Shown here: positions 44,656 to 51,613 of the stretch, piece after piece
Layout: every line of letters starts with the position of its first letter
Position numbering within the stretch: position 1 is the stretch's first letter
Assembly (NCBI RefSeq): GCF_024436065.1
Contig: NZ_JANFNS010000004.1
Location: 124,001 to 188,000, forward strand
Reading direction: 5' to 3'
Length of the DNA stretch: 64,000 bases
Source: Saccharibacillus sp. JS10
GTDB taxonomy: Bacteria > Bacillota > Bacilli > Paenibacillales > Paenibacillaceae
Position numbers and translations under genes: made by a program
Notes under the pieces: model-generated
Seen by the model: the letters and a program-made list of their open reading frames with translations, nothing else
Databases searched by the model: none
Told to the model about the DNA's origin: nothing

Positions 44656-45335
44656 TGCGCTTGACCCTCCTCCAGCACATAGCCGATGCCTCGAATCGTC
44701 GTGATCCGCGTCGTTGAGCCGAGAAAGTTCAATTTTTTACGCAAAAAAGAGATATACACTTCGACGTTATTATGTTCCGCTTCCGAATCGAATCCCCATA
44801 ACTTTTCGATCATTTGTTCTTTGGACGTAACCGCTTGTTTCCGTACAATAAGCAGTTCCAGCAGTTCGCTTTCTTTCGGAATCAACTTAAGCTCTTTACC
44901 GCGTACCGTCAGCTTCGGATTAGTCGCATTCAGTTCCAAATCTCCGAATTTCAGCGCATCTTCCGGCATCACTTCGCCTTTTCGCCGCATCGCTGCTCGG
45001 ATCCTTGCCAGTAGTTCATCGGCTGAAAAAGGTTTCGCGACGTAATCGTCGGCTCCGTGATCCAGCCCTGCGATTTTGTCCGGCGTCTCGCCTTTGGCAG
45101 TCAGCAAAATAATCGGCACACCCATGCCTTCGCTTCGCACACTTTTCAAAATCTCAATGCCGTCCATGCCCGGAAGCATAATATCGAGCAGGAGCAGATC
45201 GTAAATACCGCTGAGCGCGTAATCCAATCCGGCTTCGCCGTCATGCACCATATCCACGGAATAATGATTCTTTTTCAAAATTTGCGAAAGGGCTTCGGCA
45301 AGATGTTGTTCGTCTTCTACGATCAAAATTCGCAT
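44652..45335 (-). CDS. OmpR-family response regulator
   Basis: Partner of the following kinase. Receiver with acidic pair in LIVEDEQHLAEAL, phospho-Asp in DLLLLDIMLPGMDG and Lys in YVAKPFSADE; winged helix in the second half (SFLRKKLNFLGSTTRITTIR). ATG 45335 is preceded by AAGGTGAT; the upstream ATG 45359 adds eight residues (MKIEGDPA) that are translated ribosome-binding sequence. A TATAAT box lies at 45401-45406 on this strand. 227 residues. Confidence 0.9.
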   Translation of the reverse strand: MRILIVEDEQHLAEALSQILKKNHYSVDMVHDGEAGLDYALSGIYDLLLLDIMLPGMDGIEILKSVRSEGMGVPIILLTAKGETPDKIAGLDHGADDYVAKPFSADELLARIRAAMRRKGEVMPEDALKFGDLELNATNPKLTVRGKELKLIPKESELLELLIVRKQAVTSKEQMIEKLWGFDSEAEHNNVEVYISFLRKKLNFLGSTTRITTIRGIGYVLEEGQAQ

Positions 45336-45489
45336 AGCGGGATCACCTTCTATTTTCATTTATTTTTCAGTTCATTCATCGATAAGGGTTGTTGGTGTTC
45401 ATTATATCGGCAAACCCTGTAATCAACCTTAAACGCTTTAGGGATCCAAATTTATGTATTAAAATCATTCTTTATTATGATTACACAAT

Positions 45490-45522
45490 AAAAAGCCAGC
45501 TGCATGTAACAGCTGACTTTTT
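45490..45522. terminator. Bidirectional terminator near hicB
   Basis: AAAAAGCCAGCTG and CAGCTGACTTTTTT arms form a hairpin between the hicB stop and the promoter region of the response-regulator gene; A- and T-runs on both sides. Confidence 0.85.
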
Positions 45523-45543
45523 TGCTTGTATAGAAGATAATGA

Positions 45544-45933
45544 TTAATTTGTATGGTGAGAAGCTTCTTCATATCCGGTTTGTCTGGCTAGGCGATAAAG
45601 AATTAATTGATTAACTGAGGTTGATTCTTTTTGAGCATCTTTCAAAATTTGTTTGTGTAAAGATTTTGGTAGACGTAGAAGTAATTTCCCCGAAGGTAAG
45701 TCGCTTGGCTCTGGAATTTCAGCACCTACCTCAATTTTTATTTCTAAATAATCTTTTTTTACCATCTCAAGTTCTTGCAAGGCTTCGATTTGAGTTTGTG
45801 CATCGGTGTGGCATCCAGGCAATTCTTCAATTTTAGCGAAAAAATAAGGCTTTCCTTCATTTTCTACTTTTTGAATTAACACTGTATACGGGAGATTCAT
45901 ATAATAATCAATATTTTTAATATTTTCGATCAT
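45544..45933 (-). CDS. hicB: HicB-family antitoxin
   Basis: Antitoxin of 129 residues. The N-terminal half has the partial RNase-H fold of HicB (YTVLIQKVENEGKPYFFAKI, PGCHTDAQTQIEALQ), and the C-terminal half is a ribbon-helix-helix DNA-binding domain (LPKSLHKQILKDAQKE). It would neutralise HicA and repress the operon. AAAGGAGGTG precedes ATG 45933. It lies downstream of hicA, which is the usual order, though 186 bases separate the two. Confidence 0.85.
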   Translation of the reverse strand: MIENIKNIDYYMNLPYTVLIQKVENEGKPYFFAKIEELPGCHTDAQTQIEALQELEMVKKDYLEIKIEVGAEIPEPSDLPSGKLLLRLPKSLHKQILKDAQKESTSVNQLILYRLARQTGYEEASHHTN

Positions 45934-46119
45934 ATGCGCAACACCTCCTTTAATTATGATGTGTACTTTCTTTAGTGCTTTGAACCAGTTAGAAATGAAA
46001 AGCATGGCTTTAACAAGTCTATATGATTCTAAAAACAACTGTAATCAAAGCGCTAAATTATGTATTAGTCTTATAGGCCGTTGCCCTGACTAAAACCGAA
46101 CTGGCTGATACGACGGGAA

Positions 46120-46350
46120 TTATTCCCCGTCGATCATCGCCAGAATTTCGGTTATGTAAGAGATTTTCATAGGAGAGTCATCTTTTAAAACAAATACATC
46201 TCCTCTTGTATTCTTAAATATCCGATGGGATGTACCGCCTTTTCGAATTAGCGTATAGCCGTAATAGTTCAAGACTTTAACTGCTTCTTCGTAACGGATC
46301 CCTCGTGGCTGACTTCTCATCTTTTCGATGATTTTGTGTACAGCCGGCAC
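46120..46350 (-). CDS. hicA: HicA-family mRNA interferase toxin
   Basis: Small double-stranded-RNA-binding-fold toxin of 76 residues. The core is LNYYGYTLIRKGGTSHRIFK with the catalytic His in GTSHRIF. The GTG start at 46350 follows AAGGAAG by 7 bases and lies 23 bases after the expected transcription start of the promoter; the ATG at 46389 lies upstream of the -10 box and cannot be used. With hicB it forms a toxin-antitoxin pair inserted between two regulatory regions. Confidence 0.8.
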   Translation of the reverse strand: MPAVHKIIEKMRSQPRGIRYEEAVKVLNYYGYTLIRKGGTSHRIFKNTRGDVFVLKDDSPMKISYITEILAMIDGE

Positions 46351-46375
46351 TATGCCACTTCCTTCTTTTGATATT

Positions 46376-46408
46376 GTATATGATACCACTAAAATATGGG
46401 TTTATCAA
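46376..46408 (-). promoter_or_regulatory. hicA promoter with overlapping palindrome
   Basis: On the minus strand TTGATA, a 17-base spacer and TATCAT form a good promoter. The palindrome GTATATGATAC (46376-46386) overlaps the -10 box and is a candidate HicB operator. Confidence 0.65.
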
Positions 46409-46497
46409 TTTTATAGTTTTCATCCTTTTAAGATTAGCTAAAGGTTCCAGACCTACGATACAGGCATCCCACTTCAACGTGAAAGGAACGAAGGAAT

Positions 46498-47265
46498 ATG
46501 GCAATCGAGGTCTTCAATCGTTACGAAAGCAAGTATCTGATGGATCATGCGGCATATGAGCGGATCTACGCGGCGCTGCTTCCTTATATGGAAAAAGACG
46601 AATATAACGAAAACGAGTTTTACGCAATTAGCAATCTATACTTCGATACGCCGCACGATTCATTGATTCGGCAAAGTTTGTCCAAGCCGGCGTACAAAGA
46701 AAAGCTTCGTCTGCGAGCTTACGGAGTTCCGAATAAAGAGACTAGAGTCTTTTTGGAAATCAAAAAGAAAGTGTCGGGGCTTGTGAACAAACGCCGTACC
46801 GCGCTCAAACTTCATGAAGCTTACGAGTTTGTACGCACGGGTCAACCGCCGAAGTTAGAGCCTTATATGAACGCGCAAGTGATTGATGAAATCGAATATT
46901 TTTTGAGATTGTACGATCTGACGCCGAAAGTGTACCTGTCTTACGACCGCAAAGCGCTGTTCGATAAAAGCAGCCGCGATCTGCGCATTACGTTCGATAC
47001 GAATATTCGCTGCCGGCGAGAAGACGTGCAATTGGAGTGCGGGGACTACGGCGAAGCGCTCATGCAGCCCGGTCAATGGTTGATGGAAGTGAAAGCGGAG
47101 AAGACCGTACCGGCGTGGTTGTCGAGGCTTTTGTCGGAACACGGTCTATACCGGACGAGTTTTTCGAAATACGGCAATGAATACAAAAAGCAGCTCAGAA
47201 CCCAAGCGCTGCAACCTGCTTTTTATAAGGCAGAAGATATGAAGGAGAGTGTACGTTATGCTTGA
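46498..47265 (+). CDS. VTC-domain polyphosphate polymerase-like protein
   Basis: Cytoplasmic 255-residue domain of the VTC/CYTH-like tunnel family, which in yeast makes polyphosphate from ATP. Typical features are the N-terminal FNRYESKYLM, the basic rows KEKLRLRAYG and LEIKKKVSGLVNKRR, VYLSYDRKALF with RITFDTNI, and the closing LMEVKAEKTVPAWLS and FSKYGNEYK. It overlaps a DUF4956 membrane gene by 8 bases, a common bacterial pairing. The polymer product in bacteria is not settled. AAGGAACGAAGG precedes the start. Confidence 0.85.
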   Translation: MAIEVFNRYESKYLMDHAAYERIYAALLPYMEKDEYNENEFYAISNLYFDTPHDSLIRQSLSKPAYKEKLRLRAYGVPNKETRVFLEIKKKVSGLVNKRRTALKLHEAYEFVRTGQPPKLEPYMNAQVIDEIEYFLRLYDLTPKVYLSYDRKALFDKSSRDLRITFDTNIRCRREDVQLECGDYGEALMQPGQWLMEVKAEKTVPAWLSRLLSEHGLYRTSFSKYGNEYKKQLRTQALQPAFYKAEDMKESVRYA

Positions 47266-47947
47266 GACGATTTTTGGAAGTACGCAGCTGAGCACGACCG
47301 ATCTGACGGTGACCCATGCTTTAATGACGATTGGTTTGGCTCTATTATTAGGAATCCTGATTAGCCTGACTTATATGAAAACGAATAAGGCGACGTATAC
47401 GCAAGGCTTTACGTTAACGCTTGTGATCCTCCCGATTGTCGTCGCCGTCATTATTTTGATGATCGGCAGCAATATTGCGCGTGCATTCAGTCTGGCGGGT
47501 GCGTTCTCGATTATCCGATTCCGCAGCGCGGCGGGCGATCCGAAAGATATTACGTATGTCCTGTTTACGATGGCATCAGGTCTTGCTTGCGCCGTAGGGG
47601 CGTTGGGTTATGCGGTATTGTTTACGATCGTTTTATGCGTGGTCATGTTCAGTCTGCATCTGTTCAAATTCGGTGTCAAACGTTCTCAGCAAAAAACACT
47701 CAAAGTCACGATCCCAGAGACGCTAAGTTACGAAGAAGCGTTCGAAGAAGTGTTCGCAAAATTCGGCGTGAAGCATGAGTTGAAAAAGATTCGCACGACC
47801 GAACTAGGCAGTCTGTATGAACTGGTTTATTCGGTTACGTTGGATCAGAGTATCAATCAGAAAATGTTTTTGGATGCGATCCGCACCCGTAACGGCAATC
47901 TGGATCTATCGCTGACGATGGCACCTCCGGTTACGACCGAATACTGA
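47258..47947 (+). CDS. DUF4956 membrane protein
   Basis: A 229-residue protein with four helices in the first 130 residues (LMTIGLALLLGILISLTY, LVILPIVVAVIILMIGSNI, the AFSLAGAFSIIRFRS segment, and a last pair) and a cytoplasmic ferredoxin-like C-terminal domain. DUF4956 proteins regularly accompany VTC polymerase genes and may form the membrane part of the complex. ATG 47258 follows AAGGAGAG; translation is coupled to the VTC gene by overlap. Function unproven. Confidence 0.82.
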   Translation: MLETIFGSTQLSTTDLTVTHALMTIGLALLLGILISLTYMKTNKATYTQGFTLTLVILPIVVAVIILMIGSNIARAFSLAGAFSIIRFRSAAGDPKDITYVLFTMASGLACAVGALGYAVLFTIVLCVVMFSLHLFKFGVKRSQQKTLKVTIPETLSYEEAFEEVFAKFGVKHELKKIRTTELGSLYELVYSVTLDQSINQKMFLDAIRTRNGNLDLSLTMAPPVTTEY

Positions 47948-48003
47948 GGATCTGTGCTAGAATCAAGCTATATAACGCCGGAAGTTCGAAAGGGGTTACC
48001 TCA

Positions 48004-49251
48004 ATGACCGCATGGCCACTACGCCGAGGGTGGATGATGACAAGCATCGTCTTGATCTATCTATTTGCACGATTGTTGCCTGATTCTGCCGAGTCGCGTT
48101 GGGCTTCAGGAATTTTGTTCGTGCTCTATATCGCTGGGCTAGGGATAGCAAGTTATATCAGCAGCAACAGAACGCGGTTATTGATCCTGATCGGTATTTA
48201 TATCGCATCTGTCCTGTACTGGTGGGTATTCGGTCAAGATACGGTCGTGCTGATGGTCTTGCTTGGCTTTTTGATCAGTTATACCGCTTTGCTTTTAACC
48301 GAATCGGTATCGGCTTGGCTGGCGGGCAGCGTTATCTTTGTGACCTTTTTGCTGCGAGTTGTCTATGGAGGTGCGGACGTCGCCGAACTGCTGCAACAAG
48401 AGTTATTCACGTATGTAGGGCTGTATGCGTTACTTCGTATGATTCGCGTCAATCGAATCAAGCGACTGGAGCAACAGCGTCATACCGAAGAACTTGCTGC
48501 GATCCATACAGAGCTTGCGGAGACGTACGCACGTCTTCAAGAAGCGCATCGGGAGTTGGAACAAGCGACTGTTCAATCTCTGCGTTATGCGGTGTTGGAA
48601 GAACGCGGACGGATTGCTCGGGATCTGCACGATAGCATCGGTCATCGCCTGACCTCCGTTATCGTGCAGCTTCAAGCTCTCCCCTATGTCCTCAAAAACG
48701 ATTCGGAAGAATCGGAGCGTATCGTGCGGACGGTGCTGGAAGTCGCGCGTTCGTGTATGCAAGAAGTACGCTCGGTTGTTCATGCGATGGGCACCGACGA
48801 GAGCGGAGCAGGTCTGATCTCGCTGCGAAGTCTGATTCAGCAGACTGCCAAAATGCCCGGAGCGCCGACGGTTACGCTGAATGTCATCGATGAAGGGTCG
48901 TCAACGTCCCCGGAGTGGACGCCGGAGATTGCAGCGACGCTATATCGCTGCGTCCAAGAAGCATTGACGAATACCATTCGTCATGCGGAGGCGGAGTCGG
49001 TCGAGATTACGATCGAAAGCCGTCCGTCTGAGGTCAGTCTGCGTTACGCGGATGATGGCAAGTTGCAGCCGGGCGAGCCGCTGCGCGAAGGCTTCGGACT
49101 AGGCGGTATTCGCAAACGATGCCGGAATGTTGGCGGGAGTTGCGAGATTTTCGCTCAAGCGCCGCAAGGCATCGTGATCGAGATTGGACTTCCGTTAGAA
49201 GCGAAAGGACATGGAGGGGATGGGCGGTATGACGGATACGATGCAACATAG
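48004..49251 (+). CDS. NarL-type sensor histidine kinase (HisKA_3)
   Basis: Sensor kinase with five to six helices in the first 150 residues and almost no outer loop, a coiled coil, then HisKA_3 with the phospho-His in RIARDLHDSIGHRL, and an HATPase domain (EALTNTIRHAEAE, GFGLGGIRKRC). This DesK/LiaS-like form senses the membrane. It follows the VTC/DUF4956 pair by 56 bases with AAAGGGG before the start, and overlaps the regulator by 23 bases. No terminator is seen between it and DUF4956, so all four genes may share a transcript. Confidence 0.88.
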   Translation: MTAWPLRRGWMMTSIVLIYLFARLLPDSAESRWASGILFVLYIAGLGIASYISSNRTRLLILIGIYIASVLYWWVFGQDTVVLMVLLGFLISYTALLLTESVSAWLAGSVIFVTFLLRVVYGGADVAELLQQELFTYVGLYALLRMIRVNRIKRLEQQRHTEELAAIHTELAETYARLQEAHRELEQATVQSLRYAVLEERGRIARDLHDSIGHRLTSVIVQLQALPYVLKNDSEESERIVRTVLEVARSCMQEVRSVVHAMGTDESGAGLISLRSLIQQTAKMPGAPTVTLNVIDEGSSTSPEWTPEIAATLYRCVQEALTNTIRHAEAESVEITIESRPSEVSLRYADDGKLQPGEPLREGFGLGGIRKRCRNVGGSCEIFAQAPQGIVIEIGLPLEAKGHGGDGRYDGYDAT

Positions 49252-49972
49252 TGAAGCAGGGAGCGGCGAAATCGCCAAGATTTTACTTGTAGACGATCAG
49301 CCTTTGGTTCGGCAAGGGATGAAGTATATTATCGGGGCGCAGCCCGATCTACGCGTTGTTGGAGAAGCGGGGAGCGGACCCGATGCCGTCGCAGCTGCGC
49401 TGAAGGAGCAACCGCAGCTGATCTTGATGGATGTTCAAATGCCGGAGTTCAACGGCATCGAAGCGACGCGGCGGATTATCGAGCAATTGCCGGACTGCAA
49501 GATCGTGATTCTTACGACATTCGATACCGAAGAGTATGTGCTGGAAGGGATTCGCGCAGGGGCGATCGGTTATCTGCTCAAAGATACCGAGCCGGAGGAG
49601 TTACTTGCCGCGATTCGCGGAGCGTTGCGCGGCGAAGTGATTTTCCGTACCGCGCTTGCCGCGAAGTTGATCGGGCAAGCGTTGCAGAAGCAAGTCGCAG
49701 AAAGCGAAAGTTCGGTGTCGATAGATGAACGGAACGCTTCGCAGCGCTTTGCGGATTCGCGCAGCATAGAATCGGCGCAACTTTTTACCGCTCGCGAGTT
49801 GGAAGTTCTTCAGCAGATGGCTTACGGTCTGCGTAACGAAGAAATTGCGGCGAAGTTGTTCGTGGGCGAAAGCACGGTCAAAACGCATGTGCATCGTATT
49901 TTGCAGAAGTTCGATGTCCAAGACCGTACCCAAGCGGTCGTGTACGCGATCCGTAACGGAATCGTGGAGTAG
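49229..49972 (+). CDS. NarL/LuxR-family response regulator
   Basis: Partner of the preceding kinase. Receiver with the acidic pair in LLVDDQPLV, phospho-Asp in LILMDVQMPEFNG and Lys in GYLLKDTEPEEL; LuxR-type helix-turn-helix at the end (LFTARELEVLQQMAYGLRNE, STVKTHVHRILQKF). ATG 49229 has GGAGGGG upstream; the earlier ATG 49211 overlaps that site. 247 residues, with a longer linker than usual (about residues 150-180). Confidence 0.9.
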   Translation: MTDTMQHSEAGSGEIAKILLVDDQPLVRQGMKYIIGAQPDLRVVGEAGSGPDAVAAALKEQPQLILMDVQMPEFNGIEATRRIIEQLPDCKIVILTTFDTEEYVLEGIRAGAIGYLLKDTEPEELLAAIRGALRGEVIFRTALAAKLIGQALQKQVAESESSVSIDERNASQRFADSRSIESAQLFTARELEVLQQMAYGLRNEEIAAKLFVGESTVKTHVHRILQKFDVQDRTQAVVYAIRNGIVE

Positions 49973-50007
49973 AAGAAACCGCTTGGCTGATTTGGAGTTA
50001 TACACAG

Positions 50008-50045
50008 AAAAGGCGATTACGCATAAGGCGTAATCGTCTTTTTGG
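50008..50045 (+). terminator. Terminator of the NarL-type operon
   Basis: AGGCGATTACGC and GCGTAATCGTCT arms with loop ATAAG and a TTTTT tail. Confidence 0.88.
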
Positions 50046-50047
50046 GC

Positions 50048-50097
50048 TGTGGATAGTCGTTATTTGAACGTAGGCGTATCCATCCACAGGTGGATAA
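50048..50097. promoter_or_regulatory. Cluster of DnaA-box-like sequences
   Basis: TGTGGATAG (50048), CCATCCACA (50080) and GGTGGATAA (50089) are one- or two-mismatch forms of TTATCCACA in either orientation; the last two form a palindrome around ACA. The site lies upstream of the CcdC-like gene. No replication gene is near. Confidence 0.25.
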
Positions 50098-50196
50098 CCG
50101 CAAAATTAAAGATCGACCTCTCGGTGGACGCGGCAGGTTGGGAATCGGAAGTAAGATAAAGACATCCCAAACAGACGCCATAAGGAGGCACTACTC

Positions 50197-50712
50197 ATGA
50201 CTTTAACCACTTGGATTTCAACGCTTGCTATGTTCGCTTTTATCGCTTGGAGCACGTTCGGTCGCAAAGTATTCAACCCGATTCGCGTATTGATTCCAAT
50301 CGGCATTTTGAGTTATTTTGCTACGACTTACCTAAAAGATATTCCGAGCGGAGGCAATAACGGATTGCTGCTGATCGCTTCTGCCGCTTTCGGTGCATGT
50401 ATCGGAGGAGCATTACTTACCATGTCTCGCATGGAGTACGATCAAACCATCGGCAAAGTATACACAACAAACGGTATGGCTAGCATCGGAGTCCTTTCGA
50501 TTATGTTCATTCTGCGTTTGGCGCTTGTTCAGTGGGTCACTAGCCATACCGATACTGCTTATCAATTTTCGCAACTGCATCATTTCAGCTTGTATATTAT
50601 CGGCCCGGCATTTATCTTGATGGCAGCTTCGATGTTGATTGTACGTATCGTCGGACTATTTATTCGGGTAAAACAAACGACTCGGGCTTTTCACGCAGCA
50701 GTAAATGGATAA
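50197..50712 (+). CDS. CcdC-like (DUF1453) membrane protein
   Basis: A 171-residue protein with five hydrophobic helices (AMFAFIAWST, NPIRVLIPIGILSYFATTYL, LLLIASAAFGACIGGALL, SIGVLSIMFILRLALVQWV, FILMAASMLIVRIVGLF). The arrangement and the motif NPIRVLIPI resemble the CcdC/DUF1453 group, named after a cytochrome c biogenesis locus though not essential there. AAGGAGG precedes the start. Its last 53 bases overlap the 3' end of the converging ArsR gene. Confidence 0.6.
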   Translation: MTLTTWISTLAMFAFIAWSTFGRKVFNPIRVLIPIGILSYFATTYLKDIPSGGNNGLLLIASAAFGACIGGALLTMSRMEYDQTIGKVYTTNGMASIGVLSIMFILRLALVQWVTSHTDTAYQFSQLHHFSLYIIGPAFILMAASMLIVRIVGLFIRVKQTTRAFHAAVNG

Positions 50713-50986
50713 GCCCCGGAAAACGGCTCTCCAAATCTGCGGTTCGAAGCGAGTAAAAATGTTCTTTCCCTTGAAATCTCGGCTGGATCAGACCGGACTC
50801 GCGCAAGATTTTAATATGGTGAGACAGCGTGGATTTGGAAATATGTTCGACTTCGAACCCGGAACAATTTTTCTCGCCGGAATCTGCCAAGCATTGTACG
50901 ATTTTCATACGGATCGGGTCGCCGAGCGCGGCGCAAATAGACGTCAAATTCATTTCTGCAATCGAAGGAAGAATTAAAGTTTTCAT
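50660..50986 (-). CDS. ArsR-family transcriptional regulator
   Basis: A 108-residue winged helix repressor (MNLTSICAALGDPIRMKIVQ, STLSHHIKILRESGLIQP). No metal-site Cys pair of classical ArsR is visible in the recognition helix, so it may sense something else. It is divergent from the SnoaL gene and a perfect palindrome lies between them. No ribosome binding site precedes any start. TTGATC and TACCCT boxes with 17-base spacing would place transcription start at about ATG 50986, so a leaderless mRNA is possible; TTG 51013 would lie upstream of that. Confidence 0.82.
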   Translation of the reverse strand: MKTLILPSIAEMNLTSICAALGDPIRMKIVQCLADSGEKNCSGFEVEHISKSTLSHHIKILRESGLIQPRFQGKEHFYSLRTADLESRFPGLIHLLLREKPESFVLPE

Positions 50987-51044
50987 GGTTGTAGGGTAGC
51001 ATAGCTGTTCCAAATGATCAAAAGTATGGTATAGTCCTTGATAG

Positions 51045-51060
51045 TTCGAAATTTTTCGAA
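51045..51060. promoter_or_regulatory. Palindromic operator between ArsR and SnoaL genes
   Basis: TTCGAAA-TT-TTTCGAA is a perfect 7-bp inverted repeat in the divergent intergenic region, 42 bases before the SnoaL start, the place for binding by the ArsR-family repressor. Confidence 0.6.
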
Positions 51061-51102
51061 TTATAAAATGGTTGGGCGTTTAAGCTCAGGAGGACTACAT
51101 TG

Positions 51103-51483
51103 ATGGAACATACAACTTTATTAAATACGTATTTTCGCTTATTCGACGCTTCGCGTACAGAAGATACAGCTATGAACGATCTGCTATCGTTATTTACGGA
51201 AGATGCGGAGATTGTATTGAATGGGCATTCGCGTATCGGATTCGAAGATTTCGTCAAAGCTTTCCATGCGAATAACCAAGACATCAAGCATATGTGGGAC
51301 GGCTGGAACCTTCAAGAAGACGGTACTTACCATACGAACTGGGCAGTATGCGGCAAAGCTTCTAACGGAGCGGTCTATGCCCAAACCGGTGTCGATATCG
51401 CTCGCTTGAACGCAGACGGCAAAATTATTTATTTAGAAAATAAACCGACGGACAAAAATGCTTTCTCCACCTACACCGCTTAA
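51103..51483 (+). CDS. SnoaL-like (NTF2-fold) protein
   Basis: A 126-residue cone-shaped NTF2-like domain: LLNTYFRLFDASRTEDTAMN, LLSLFTEDAEIVLNGHSRIG, FEDFVKAFHANNQDIKHMWD. Such proteins bind or transform small hydrophobic molecules. CAGGAGG lies 10 bases before ATG 51103; a TTG one codon earlier is possible. It is probably controlled by the divergent ArsR-family gene. The ligand is not evident. Confidence 0.78.
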   Translation: MEHTTLLNTYFRLFDASRTEDTAMNDLLSLFTEDAEIVLNGHSRIGFEDFVKAFHANNQDIKHMWDGWNLQEDGTYHTNWAVCGKASNGAVYAQTGVDIARLNADGKIIYLENKPTDKNAFSTYTA

Positions 51484-51613
51484 TACTCCGAAACTTTGAT
51501 CTTTCCTTCGAACTTTAAGATTGGTTAAAGCTTGGCTCGTTAATCTAAGGGCAAGCACACAGAACCTACTGCGGATCACCGCAATCTTATTGTTCAGAAG
51601 GGAACGATTATTC

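Noticed and set aside
50048..50097. Replication origin
   Set aside because: DnaA-like boxes are imperfect and few, and no dnaA, dnaN or A+T-rich unwinding region is present.
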